Part shown: positions 1 to 14,452 of the stretch, one piece after another | Numbering within the stretch: position 1 is the first letter of the stretch | How the letters are laid out: the number at the start of each line of letters is the position of its first letter | Source: Talinum fruticosum | Taxonomy: Eukaryota > Streptophyta > Magnoliopsida > Caryophyllales > Talinaceae | Direction of reading: 5' to 3' | Assembly: GCA_021018815.1 (NCBI GenBank) | Contig: JAITYX010000008.1 | Span: 10,476,001 to 10,540,000, forward strand | Length of the DNA stretch: 64,000 bases | Program-made: the position numbers and the translations under genes | Notes under the pieces: generated by a model | The model's database searches: none | Told to the model about the DNA's origin: nothing | Seen by the model: the letters and a program-made list of their open reading frames with translations, nothing else

Positions 1-2075
<2,075 letters not shown>

Positions 2076-3294
2076 AGGTTCGGGCCGAGATTTTTCAATT
2101 GCACAGTTCACTTGGAAATGAAAGAGAGCTGCTACAAAGCTTAGAGTCTTAACTGCTGATGTTTGGCTAATTGTAATGAACGTTGCATACTTTTGTTGTA
2201 TTAAACATTGTGCTTGTGTGTTCAACTCAAATTCATTGGAAGCAGCAATCAGTTTCCTATATATAAACTACATTGATCGCAATTGAAACATCTTCAAATT
2301 GTGCTCATGAAAACTCAGCTTGGATTTGATTCATCTTGTGTAAAAGCACCATTCAGGTCAATAATATTTTGAATATGATCAAATCAATATTAGATGGAGC
2401 AAAAATTTTTGTGATTTATTTGAAGTGAGTAGCGCTGGCCGCCACATCAGTGCCCTATTATGAATAACCCGGTGGGATTGTAATAGAGGACATAAACCCA
2501 AGTCTCTACTTTGGAATTGAAGCTTAAATGCTCAGGGCTAGAAGAAGGGAAAGATCAAGCACATGTTTAGTTAGAGTTGGGATAATTAGCGGGTTTCTTT
2601 TTCCCCCAAGTGTATATATATATATAACAAAATCAATCAATTTGAATTAAGTCCCGTCATTTTGATTATAGTCAATTAAGGATCACTCTAGCATTAAAGT
2701 TAGACATGGGCTGGGCATCAACTTCTCAAGCAGAACACTGTCCTTACTCCTGGACATGAGCATCAACTTCTGAATCAGATTTTTTCAGGTTTGAGTCGAA
2801 ACCAGATCATGTTATCCGGGTCTAAATCAGATCCAGTACAGACATTATCTGCTTGACATGGGCATGAAGTAAATCTGCACGGCGACAGTTATTGTCCGCT
2901 AATCATGGCCCATATATCATATAATGGGTTGATTTTGAACAAATTATTTGTTATTTATCAAGATAAATGTTGAATTGCCGGTGACAATGCAAAAGGGGAA
3001 CAAGTTAATGGGGGGGAATGTAAAAGATGACAAAGGAAATGTAAAATGAAAGGAGAAAAATCTTGAATTGGAAGCCTGAGCAAGGCCTCTCCCTCAATGT
3101 AAGTATAACAGGATCCACAACATGTCTTCCAGCCAACTGAGCCACCATTTACACCATAAATGGGACAATTTATGTACTCCAATTTGCATTGCATAAAGTA
3201 TATGCATTGCATAATGCAGTTTTGTATCAACTCCTTTGGCTTCAGACAAAAAAATTCAGACGTACCAATTGTTGTATGTACACATAAAAGCACA
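2076..3294. other. Convergent intergenic region with two 3' UTRs
   Basis: The calreticulin gene (+) and the glyoxalase II gene (-) end tail to tail here, with 1.2 kb between stop codons. The first ~200 bases should hold the calreticulin 3' UTR and the last ~300 the glyoxalase II 3' UTR. Open frames on both strands around 2958-3370 lie in or overlap these UTRs and show no family resemblance. I see no further gene. Confidence 0.6.
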
Positions 3295-6200
3295 CTAAAA
3301 ATCATCCTTGGCTTGGCGGATGAGACGCAAGGCTTCAGCTTCATCTGCCATGACTGGAATATTCAATGATCGTCTTATATCTGTGCTTGAAACCCGAAGA
3401 AAGGGATTACATGACTTCTCTAGCTTCAATGTCGTTGGTATCTGGGTGAAAGAGAGTTCCAAGCTGTTAGTTGCAAGAACAGAAAAGAACAATGGAGCAG
3501 TTCCAACAGCGAATCTCAAACCACATATTTTTGGTTGGGGTGGGGTGGGGGGGGCCTCTGTTTAAATTTTCCAAGGTCCAATGTCCATTCCGAGTCTAGC
3601 ATCTCACAGAAATAGCCTTTGAGCAATTTGTGTGTAAAACTATGTACAATTGTGCATCCTCTCCTCTCCTCTTCCCCAACCCCCAACACCAATCCTATGG
3701 GAGCTTCAAAGATATTGGTTAATGTGTGGTATGGTTTGGTTTGGAATCATGCTCCGTGCATACATCACCGCCATCACCTAGTGTGCATCCATTCGAACAG
3801 AGATCCAATGATAGGCAACCATAAACTTGAAACACAAAGAGGCTGTTTGCAACAGTGGGTATCTAACCATACCAATTCAAGGAAGCACCATTCGTATAGA
3901 TCAGCTTTTGGTGCACATCTCCAGCAAATATCTAGAATAAATTTAACTAATAGGATAGGCTACGGAAAACCGGGCAACCAAACAAAGTTAATAACTCCGC
4001 ACCAAAAAAAGCTAATAACTTTCACAATTCCAGTGGAATAAAATCCTTCGAGTTCCCCCCCAATTAGCCACAAAAACAGGGGTGGCTTTATCAAAAAGCT
4101 GTTAACAAAGATAAAGTCAAAAAGGTGCTGCAAACCACCACCCCCGGCCCGAAAATGCACCAAAAATAAAGGAACAGAAGAAAGAAAAGAAAAAAGCAAC
4201 TGAGTTCCAAAATTAGTGAGAAATTGCCAGCTATCAATGCGACCAGAAATTTTACTTTCAGGCAATATTTTCAACTGCAGATCACAAATAGGGCACACTA
4301 AAGCAAAATCCCTCGCAAGATTGTCCTAAACTTATTTTGCTATGGGCGAACACTTGAGGTCCGATGAGAAAATCTCCATAATTAAGGAATAAGGCTGTGA
4401 CTTTTACAACCCTCTCACAGCACACATCTAACCCTTCGTAGAAATGCTAGGGTATTGATTTGGGTTGATTATTGGTACTTAACAAAAATTCAAGCCAGGT
4501 TTAATCCTGCATAATTAATTGAACATTGTTCAGGGACGATGCATAAAACATTCAGTGAATCAATGGAAAATACTAGAGAAAGATATTAGATAATTGCTTT
4601 AGGATCATAGATTTTACTGTTTAAGTTGTTTCATTTTCTGTTAAAGAGTCCTAGATTTCAGGGATATGATTCATTAGTTTGTTTGAGTTTGTTTTACAGT
4701 TTTGAGTATGGTGTAGTGGTTGCTAAATTTAAGCCATGTTTTCTGTGTAGTTTGACTATTTAAAGCATCACAAACTGAATGAAAAGATATTCTTCTGTGC
4801 TGCATTCTTATAGCTACTCTCTGAGTAATCTTCCTCTAAATTTTTGTTTTCCATATATTTCTTTTACAAATTGGTATCAGAGCTATCTTCTTAAGGGATA
4901 TGTGAGAATGGAGACTAATTTTTCCCAGATTGCTCTTCCCTCCTTTGATGGTGAAAATTATCATCTTTGGGCTGTTAGAATGCAGACCTACCTAGAAGCC
5001 TTGGATTGGATTTATGGGATGTTGTGGAAGAGGATTTTGATGTTCCTCCTACAATCCTACCATGGCCCAAATCAAAAATAACAAAGATCGAAGAACCAGG
5101 AAAGCAAAGGGCAAAGCGTGCCTATTTGCAGCAGTTTCAGCAACAATTTTTCACAAGAGTTATGTCTGTCTCTGTTTGGGACTACCTTAAAGAGGAATAT
5201 GCCGGAGATAAGAGGATTCGCGGGATGAATCTCATCAAAGTCTGAGACAATCAAAGAATATTCAGACAGATTGCTCGACATAGCGAACAAGGTCAGACTA
5301 CTTGGCACTGAGTTTGCTGATTCAAGAATTGTACAAAAATTCTTGGAACAACACCGGAGGTCTATGAAACATCCATAACCACCCTGGAAAATACAAAAGA
5401 TCTGTCCAAAATACTTTGGCAGAACTTCTCAATGCCCTACAGTCTCAAGAACAACGAAGGTTGATGAGACAAAAGCGTACGGTTAAACGTAGGATCGAAG
5501 GAGCCCTGTCTGCCAAGCATCAAGGAAGATACAGAGGAGGAAATGACAAGAAAAGTGCGGGATCTAGCAGTGTTCTCACTGGGAACCACCAAAACCACAA
5601 GGGTAAAAGTTCAAAGCATAACTATCCACCTTGTAGGCATTGTGGGAAACTAGGCCATCCTCCATTCAAATGTTGGAAAAGGCCAGATGCAAAATGCAAC
5701 AAATGCAGCCAAATGGGACATGAAGACATAATTTGCAAAAATAAATCCCAAAAGCAAGAAGCAGAAGCTCATGTTGTAGCAGTGAAGAAGAGGAAGAAGA
5801 TCAGATTTTTGTGGCCAAACACCCACTAAGAGTTCTTCTGAATCTTGGTTGATTGATAGTAGTTGTACAAACCACATGACATATGACAAAACCCTCTTCA
5901 AAGACTTAAAGACCACACAAACTTCAAAGATTAGAATCGCAAATGGTAGCTACATTCCTGCGAAAGGGAAAGGAACAGTAACCATCACAACCAATTCAGG
6001 TACAAGAACAATCTCTGATGTTCTTGATGTTCTTTATGTGCCTGATATTGATCAAAATTTGTTGAGTATGGGATGAAAAAGGATTTGACATATCCTTTAA
6101 AGATTGACAGTATTATATTATTTATGATGCTAATGGAAAGGAGATAATAAGGATTAAAGTGAGAAGAAGAAGCTTCATATTTGATCCATTAGAAGAGCGG

Positions 6201-9200
6201 GCATAAAAGACTTGGCCACTGTGAAGTTGAAAGGATGCTGAAATTGAGAAAGAAGGAGATGGGGAAAGTTTACCGCTGCTTGCTTGCTTGCTGATCACTT
6301 ACCAAACCAAATTGTGGTAAACCGAAGAGAAAACCTTTTCCAAAATCAACTTGGAGGGCTTCACAAAAGCTTCTCAAAAGCTGCAATTAATACACACAGA
6401 TGTTGCAGGACCTCAAAGACCTCAAAGAACAGCATCTCTGAAGGTAGCCTCTACTACATTCTTTTTATTGATGATTTCACAAGAATATGTTGGATTTTTT
6501 TCTTGAAGTCCAAATCTGAGGTGGCTGGAGTTTTTGGAAGTTCAAAAAATTGTTGGAAAATAGTCCGGGTGCAAAATTCAGATTATACAGTCCGATAATG
6601 GAAAGGAATACACGTCGCGTGAATTCAATTTATTTTGCGATGAAGCGGGCATTGAACATCAGCTTACAGCGCCTTATACTCCACAACAAAATGGAGTTAG
6701 TGAAAGACGAAACAGTGATGGAGATGGCCAAATGTATGATACATGAGCAAACACTACTTGTCTTCCTTCAAAATCGACTTCCAACAAAGGCTTTGGACTC
6801 CATTCGAAGCTTGGTATGGTTATAAACCTTCATTAAATTTTCTCCAAGTGTTTGGTTGTGTGTGCTTTGTTCACGTTCCCCGGGCTAAACGTGACAAGCT
6901 TGACAAGAAGGCAATTCCAGGCATCTTTATAGGGTATAGTTCAGTGTCTAAGCCTACAAAGTTTATCACCCTCAAACAGAGATGTACATTTTAATGAAGG
7001 GGAGAAATGGGATTGGAAGGATCCACAATCAACATCACCAAGAGATATTCCGAGTAGCCTACCCGAAGAACAAGCAAGTGATCGTTGGCTGAACGAGATG
7101 GAAGATGATCCTCCTGTCGGAGGTTATAGGCCACTGTGAGACATCTATCAATATGTGAACCGGCTGACCATGAAGAAGCTCTCAAAGATCGAAAGTGGAA
7201 GAAAGCTATGGAGGAGGAGATGTTGATGATTCAAAAAAGGAAACCTGGGAACTAGTAGACAGACCTGAAGATTGAAAAATTATTGGTGTCAAATGGGTGT
7301 TTAGAACAACGCTTATTGCTTATGGTTACATCAACAAGCATAAGGTCGGACTAGTTGTCAAAGGATATGCACAAATTTTTGGTGTTGATTATTCCGACAC
7401 TTTAGCTCTTGTTGCCGGATTAGACACAATCAGATTGGTGCTAGCAATTGGAGCTCAAAAAGGTTGGAAAGTGTTCCAACTAGATGTCAAATCTGTGTTT
7501 TTAAATGGAGTATTAAAGGAGGAAATTTATGTGCAACCAGAGGGCTTCGTGAATCCCGAGAGAAGAAAACAAGGTATATCGACTAAAAAAGGCTTTGTAT
7601 GGCCTAAAGCAAGCTCCAAGGGCATGGTACACCAGAATTGACGAACACTTGCTAAGTCTTGGCTTTATTGAGTCCACTCGTATGTGAAACATAAGGGCAA
7701 TGATATACTTATTGTGTCCCTGTATGTTGACGATCTTTTGGTGACAGGAAATGACCTAAAATTGGTTGAAGAGTTCAAACAAGAAATGATGCAGGCCTTT
7801 TGAAAAGACAGATTTAGGTCTGATGACTTATTTTCTTGGGATGGAAGTCAAGCAGGCAGAAAACGCAGAAAACGAAGTATTTGTCTGTCAAAAGAAGTAT
7901 GCAAAGGAGATATTAAAGAAATTTCAGATGGAAGAATGCAAAGCTATGAGTACACCCATGAATTAAAAGGAAAAGTTGAGCAAAGATGATGGTTCTGATA
8001 GTGTTAATGAAGGTCACCACAGAAGCCTCATCGGATGCCTACTGTATCTCACTGCAACTAGGCCTAACATTATGTTTGCAGCTAGTCTACTATCACGCTT
8101 CATGCATTGTCATAGTGAAATACATTTGAAGGCTGCAAAAAGAGTGTTGAGGTACATCAAGGGTACAATTGATTATAGTGTCAAATTTCAAAAGTGCGAG
8201 GATTTCAGGTTGTACGGGTTTTCAGGGGTAGATCTGTTGATTTGCACATGGACGAGACGGGTGGCACGAAGATTTTCGTTGACAATCAAGCTGCCATTGC
8301 AATTTCAAATAACCCGGTTTTTCATGGAAAGACAGCATTTCAACATCAAGTTGTACTTCCTGAGAGAGGTTCAGCAAAAGGGAGAAGTGGCTATAATTTA
8401 TTGCAAGCTTGCTGATTTATTTACTAAACCGCTGATTTATTTACTAAACCAACTGGCAGATTCAATTTTCTAAGGCAGAAGACTGGAATTTGCAGCTCCT
8501 AAAGCAAGGAGGAGTATTAGATAATTGCTTTAGGATCATAGATTTTCCTGTTTAAGTTGTTTCATTTTCTGTTAAAGAGTCCTAGATTTCAGGGATATGA
8601 TTCACTAGTTTGTTGAGTTTGTTTTTCAGTTTTGAATCATGGTGTAGTGGTTGCTAAATTTAAGCCATGTTTTCTGTGTAGTTTGACTATTTAAAGCATC
8701 ACAAGCTGAATGAAAAGATATTCTTCTCTGTTGCATTCTTATAGCTACTCTCCGAGTAATCTTCCTCTAAATTTCTGTTTGCCATATATTTCTCTTACAA
8801 AAGAATGTTACAAAAAACGGACCAAAAAGAGTACAATCGAATAAATCCTACAAGGTCACGTACCGTTGGTAAACCTTTATGATGCAAACTTGCCACACGA
8901 GAGGCATAAGACTGGAGTGCTACGTTATTTGGCTCCACAGACAAAGCAAACTTTGAATTACTCTGTCAAATTGTGATCTCAGTGGTTAGTCTCATCAGCT
9001 GTTGAAAGACAAAATATTTCATGACAAAGATAAATATGACTTACTAAGGTATATTCATGCCCACAATATATATTTGTGTCATCTGGTAAGGACGTAATCT
9101 TTTTAAGAGATACTAGCATCTGCAACACGGACAGGAATCATAATGGAAAAATGGTTACAAGGATAAATATGACCAAAGGCTTTTTCAACCAAGCACTGAC

Positions 9201-12200
9201 TTTGGTGCTTGGCAAGCTTTGGGGGTGGGAGGGGGGAATTTTCAATAGTGAAAATGTAGTAACTTAGAGGGGAGGAGCTGACTACACAATGCAAGCAAGC
9301 TCAGAAAAATTCCTTCTAAGTTTGACCCTCATCTCAAGTCAGATATTTGAAAACTCCAAGAAGATCAAAGTCATAAAATCACCTCTTCAGGTGTTCCTTC
9401 AAAAAGCTTCCCACAAGATAAACTGAACAGTGTGTCTCCAGTGAAAATGGCACCAGATCCAGGAAAATAATAACAGATATGCCCTGCTAAGAAGAAGTTA
9501 CAACACAAATTAACAGAATACCAAGAACAAATCTCAAGAATGTGATTGTAGAACAAACATATGAAGCAGTTCCCTTTTACTTTGGGAAAATATTTCTGGC
9601 AGCACAAACTATAACATCCAGAAATGATTGATGCAGAAAATTATTTATTCATTAGCTTTTAGCGTTATGGTTAACGGTTGACCATTGTTTCAGGCTAGCT
9701 CAATGCTAGGACAGAATGATATAGGGTGGCACAGTTGAACCATGTTATGCCAATAAGTGTGTCCACAAGGAGAGATGATTTAGCCAGCAACTCACAAACC
9801 GGATTAGGGCCTGAGGAAACGAAGACAGACACCTGCAGCATTATGGACTGGAAACAGTGAAGGAGAGAAGGGGTCATGAGGACCAGGAGTAACCCCTCAA
9901 AATATACATATCCACATAGGCATATACTCCTAAGATCAGTTGGGAAATAGATCCAAATTTCATTTTTCTTCAAGAAAAACAAGATGACATTTCCACTCCA
10001 TCAAATGATTCTCGAGGACCGCTCTTTTTTTTTCGCAGTAGTTCAGTCCCTGTCGCATTCCATGAGGGGTTACTAATCAAAAGAAGGGCCAAGTAGTTTT
10101 TGGCTCATTCCGCCTTATCTCCCCCGGCGCACCATATGATTAGTTATCCCATTAAAACTCTGTTTTCTATACTCCATTCAAGCCATGTTGATGAAGACGC
10201 AACAGAAGCAAAGCCAGAAGGCTCTCCTGTCAACACAGAACGAGCAAAAAGAGACCCACGTAACTGACCCAACAGAACCTCTCAAGGCTGAAGTACAGCA
10301 ACTTGGATGCCCATATTGTGCTAACATCGAACTAGGACAATTTCCAGTAACTTCAATAAGCACTTGCAAAGAATTTACTCAACCAAAATTCCTTGACCAG
10401 CTGGAAAATTACAAACCTTCTGCCCTCTTTTTCATAACCAGTTAATGAAAGGAACCTTGGCAAGTGGTTCACCATTGAAAAAGGTGGAAGGACCAACTTT
10501 GAATTATTACACCAAGACATCCTGATTTAAAATTGTTGAAACAAAGCCCGGCCAAAACTGCCCATCTGGCCACCTGCCCAGAAAGGCAATACAAAAGCTC
10601 CTACCCCTCCCAAGTCCCATCATCAGACATTCCCAATGCATCCACCTCCACCCCGTTGACATAAAATTTTTCATGAACCAGTAAGGGAAAAAGAAGCAGA
10701 TACCTTCTGCAGCTCAATAAAAGAAAGGGTGCAGGCAACCACAACTAAGAAGCAGAAGCACAACCCCACAAACAACAAACACAGCCTACAGGAGGAAGAA
10801 AAAACAAACAGGGGGCACTCCCACGTACAAAAGACACAACAACACACCAGAAAAACAGCGAGGAAATAAAAGAGGAGGCAAGAATGAGGAACCCAAGCAC
10901 AAAAACTACAGAGTCAGCCAGCACTTGAACAGCCAAACAAACTCCTGAGAATATAAATCGGTAATTTCTGACAATTCAGACAAAGAGGAAGAGTTGTCAG
11001 CAGCCAGGAAACTAGCAGGACCAACTGAGACAGCACCAGAAGAAAATTTTGGCCATCAAGAAGATGAAATGCCAGAAACACATGACATAGAGAGCATGCA
11101 GTAGATTTAGAAACAAAGAGTGGAGAAGAAAGAAGAGAGAAGCATTGAACAGAAAGAAAGGGGTGCCAAAAGACAGGACCTCCCAGATCTCCAATGTAGA
11201 TGGAGTTATCCGATAGATCCTATCACACCATCGTGAGAACAGAGTCACTGTTGGAGGAGGGAGAGGAGTGAGAGAGAGAAAAGAGAGGGACTTCATATAG
11301 TACCCTAATTCAGGCACATGAAGAGGACAAAATGGTACGGGTCTAGAAAGCAACCTCAAACAAAAGAAATGGCCATAAGATTTTTCTCAGAAGCTGAAAA
11401 TACCCATTCACAAGTCTTGGAAATGATTCAAAGGGAAACCGTCTGCTAAAAGATAAAACGCAAATTCACCAATTCCCTAATCAATTACTAACAGTTAAGA
11501 TGTAATAATAAGCAGAAACACGGATATTCAGACACCATGCAATTATACAGCTCAAACCTAAAACTACATTTCAAAACAGAACTGAAAGGACATACCGTCT
11601 GTATGTCCAGGTGTACCAAGTACATAAACCTCATGGCCTGCAAACATCCACCTATCACCATCTTTCAAGACTATATCTATCCCTGGAATTCTCTCTCTGT
11701 CTATCCCAGAGCCAATCACCTACACACCAAACAGCATACCAGGAGATTTAGATACAGAATAACACAGGGGTTGAGGTATTATACTACATATATGATAGTA
11801 GATGCTAAAAGATAGCTAAACAAGGATCTAAAATGACTATACATAGAAATCATCCTATCATTGCACACCTATATGTGAAATTGTAAATGACTTAGATGAG
11901 TCTTAGGTGAGGCACATAGTAGACTTTTTTAAAACGTGAAAATTGCCACCAAATAAATGACCAAAGAAAATATTAACCACAGGTCATACCTTTGCACCAT
12001 ACCTTTCTTTCAGCTCAATGTTCCCGCCAGTGTGATCATAGTGATGATGGGTATTCAGAATGTAATTCAGGTTTATATTTTTCTTGGTCAGGGCATCAAT
12101 TATAGGAGCAGCTTCTGATGGATCAACTACCCCAACAGTGCCAGTATTCTCATCATGTAAAATATAAGCATAGTTGTCCCTAAGACATGGTACCTAAGGA

Positions 12201-14452
12201 AACAGTTCAAGAAGCAGTATTATACATAAAGAATAGATGAGTCAGTTAAGAAGCAGAAAAAATTCTCAAAGTTTAAAGAATATCAAAAATTCTCAAATCC
12301 ATCAGAAAACTCAATAGAGCCGCTACAGGGAGGTATACTGAACAACAGTACTTGACCTCACACCCCCCCAAAATACAAACTGGAATAGCACACTAATAGA
12401 AGAAACCTCAGAGGTAACATTGTCACCTAGGCTACATAGTACATACCCTTAATTTCCAACTTCAACCATTAAGTTCAGCCATATACTTAGCTGAAGGTAG
12501 GGAGAATTATTCATCAGATAGTAGCCTCCACGTTAAGCAATATAGACGAGTTGTATGAAAAACTGAAGGCCATTCCAAACCAAAACAAGTATTTTCCAGA
12601 ACATCTTGTGAAGGAATTATTTGACTACATACAGAATGATTCCAAAAAGTGAATCCTTTCTAGTAACCTCTCTAATCGCAGGTGAGATGATGTCCTCAAC
12701 CAAATCGTCAGTCTCAACTGAAAATACTTCTTTCGACAGTATGGTAATCCCAGCCCTCAACCATGAAAAATGAATTTCCATTGGACCAATTATCATACTT
12801 ATTAACCCCTGGATATCAACTTCAGACTCCATCCCTAAAACACAAAGATGCACAGTGTACTCAATAAGAGATTTATTCACTCCCATATTGGACAACAATG
12901 GATAGGTTTGATGCCTCCTTTATCATGTAAACATCCTGCTAATCTCTTCTGTTAGACGAGTCCATCTTCCCCCCCGCCCTCCTTTTTTTTGTGGGTCCTT
13001 TTTCTGTCACTCAAAAGGTAAACCTTTGTCTCAGAGAATGCAATAGCACGCCCTAAAAGGAGCCCCTTTTTCCCTGTAGACACTATGAGTGCCATCAGAA
13101 AAACACATTCTTTAATTGAAGGGTTACGTTTGCTTCATCCAAATCTCCCTAAACCTGGCCTCACCGTAACTCGCACTGGGGCCACTGCGGTTGTACTTGT
13201 CTCATTGTTGCTGTTGCCCATCATATCAAGGAAAATAAGGGGAGGAGGCATCAACAATGGTCAATTATTATGAACTTAAAACAGTGAAAAATTTTTAAAA
13301 ATACAAGCATTATGGAGACCACCTCACCACTTCAATTTGCAATGTCGATGATATACAGGAAATATTGCAGAGAAGTCGCGTCACGCCAAGAGACTGACCA
13401 GCTACATGCAATGTCTTAAATGGTATAGATAAGCAGCGCATTAATCCATATAGAAGACTTTTCCTAAGGCAAAGTTGTCTTACTCCAGGTGATACACCAA
13501 CCTCATCTCTCATCTGAAATTCATCATGAAAATCAAAACCACATCAGTTCATACACCTGGACATTAAACTTCCCTAAATCAAAAGAATACCTTTCTATGA
13601 TGGCTTAGGGCGACTCAAATGACGCATTAAAATAAAATTTGAAAAAATAACTAGAACCATAAAGCTTATGAAATGCACAGTAAATATTGCTATCCTATCC
13701 ATAGAGTTGATCCAAGTTGGAAAGCCATACATCATATGAAACAAAATAAAGATCCCAGAAGAACAAGCAAAGATGCATCATTTCTTCATAGGACTAAACT
13801 TCTCATGATCGATTCAGTATGAATCCTATTTGATAGATCACATGGAAATCCGCATCACTTGGGATCTCTTTCTAATAGCAAGGTTTCATAGTTATGGCAT
13901 TGCTCATATTCTACAAGTAAGAAGCGATCAAGGTGAAGATGAAACCATTCATGTCGGTGCACACATTTCAATAAATAAAAATACAAAAGGCAACAGGGGA
14001 AACTTAAAATCCCCTCAAAACATAAGCAAAAATGGGAAGCCCATCAGCACAAATCAAGTGAAAAAAACACCTAGTCTTCTAAATGCAATTGCCCAAAATC
14101 CCAAGCCCCTGTTTCAACCCAGAATTCTCAACATTAGGTAGAAAACATAAAAAGGAACCAAGACAAAATCAAACAAAAATACACAATACAATAACAAAAC
14201 ACTAAATGTTAGCCACTATAAATCACGAAGAGTCAACGATTCAAACCAGATCACACATCCACTTAGAAGAATCAATCAAAATTCAAAAGGGCAAAGAAGG
14301 AATCCAAAAACAGACCCACCCCCATAAATTCAAATACACACAAATGGGTTTTTCATATCAGAATTGGTTGGTTCAGAAGTGGGTACAGGGAGAGAGAAAC
14401 GAACCCTAGAACAAGAGAAGGAAGACATAGCATTGGAAACCTTTGGGATCAT
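3295..14452 (-). CDS. GLX2: Glyoxalase II, mitochondrial-type hydroxyacylglutathione hydrolase (8 exons)
   Basis: The enzyme hydrolyses S-D-lactoylglutathione to D-lactate and glutathione, the second step of methylglyoxal detoxification. Coding exons in transcript order: 14405-14452, 13328-13513, 11990-12193, 11596-11719, 9383-9483, 9045-9119, 8864-8962, 3295-3441. All have GT-AG borders, phases agree, and the total is 984 nt (327 residues plus stop). The metal-binding motif [10 protein letters not shown] is intact (about residues 127-136). Further ligands are seen in [25 protein letters not shown] and YCGHEYTL. The tail [16 protein letters not shown] is typical of the family. The N-terminus ([16 protein letters not shown], then a basic stretch with [12 protein letters not shown]) resembles the presequence of Arabidopsis GLX2-1. 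The start at 14452 is chosen because an in-frame upstream ATG adds an atypical Ser/Leu-rich stretch coded by a GA repeat. The last intron is 5.4 kb because of a copia insertion. Confidence 0.95.
4584..4868 (+). repeat. Left LTR of copia element
   Basis: It begins TATTAGATAATTGC and ends TTTTACA. Both LTRs share the TA start where TG is usual, so the change predates insertion or is a family trait. A TATTTAAA-like box near 4756 may be the element's promoter. Confidence 0.92.
4872..4883 (+). other. Primer binding site of copia element
   Basis: TGGTATCAGAGC, three bases after the left LTR, matches the standard plant copia primer site complementary to the 3' end of initiator tRNA-Met. Confidence 0.9.
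4908..8463 (+). pseudogene. Copia gag-pol remnant
   Basis: The reading starts at 4908 ([20 protein letters not shown], a typical copia Gag start) but shifts frame by about 5030 and meets a stop at 5243. Two CCHC zinc knuckles lie near 5630-5750 ([14 protein letters not shown] and [14 protein letters not shown]). The protease motif at 5855-5863 reads Asp-Ser-Ser instead of Asp-Ser-Gly. Integrase pieces ([23 protein letters not shown]) are scattered over 6390-6700 in different frames. Reverse transcriptase pieces include [11 protein letters not shown] (about 7480) and [11 protein letters not shown] (7723 onward). The RNase H end is marked by ADLFTKPL. Frameshifts and deletions between these blocks make it non-functional. 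Confidence 0.92.
8501..8514 (+). other. Polypurine tract of copia element
   Basis: AAAGCAAGGAGGAG directly abuts the right LTR start. This is the expected plus-strand primer. Confidence 0.85.
8515..8799 (+). repeat. Right LTR of copia element
   Basis: It has the same length as the left LTR, differing by scattered substitutions and small compensating indels. The flank at 8800-8804 repeats the 5-bp target site. Confidence 0.92.
9484..11595. other. GLX2 intron 4, no gene seen
   Basis: This is a 2.1-kb intron between the exon ending in TPGHTD and the exon starting in the GHICYYF segment. Open frames near 10185-10445 and 11012-11359 lack family motifs. I see no clear transposon ends. Confidence 0.6.
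12194..13327. other. GLX2 intron 2, no gene seen
   Basis: A 1.1-kb intron between the exon ending in LQIEV and the one starting [10 protein letters not shown]. The open frame at 12617-12898 has no splice-consistent family content. Confidence 0.6.
13514..14404. other. GLX2 intron 1, no gene seen
   Basis: An A-rich 0.9-kb intron separating the short first coding exon from the second. Open frames are weak and unlike known proteins. Confidence 0.55.

Larger units (their letters stand above)
4584..8799 (+). mobile_element. Degenerate Ty1/copia LTR retrotransposon inside the last GLX2 intron
   Basis: The element is 4216 bp, shorter than the roughly 5 kb usual for plant copia elements. It has two LTRs of 285 bp (4584-4868 and 8515-8799) and a perfect 5-bp target duplication AAAGA (4579-4583 and 8800-8804). 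A primer binding site follows the left LTR and a polypurine tract precedes the right one. It is antisense to the host gene and fills most of the final intron. By eye the LTRs differ at more than a dozen positions (about 5%), so it is not a recent insertion. Internal frames are broken many times, so it cannot move on its own. Confidence 0.95.

Noticed and set aside
2958..3565. Overlapping short open frames near the GLX2 end
   Set aside because: They are the GLX2 3' UTR, the last coding exon read in wrong frames, or the opposite strand.
11012..11359. 115-codon minus-strand open frame
   Set aside because: Lies in GLX2 intron 4. Hydrophobic and low-complexity, with no recognised family.
12617..12898. 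Possible extra GLX2 exon (93-codon open frame)
   Set aside because: GLX2 exon phases on both sides already join directly (LQIEV to VPCLRD), matching the family without insertion.
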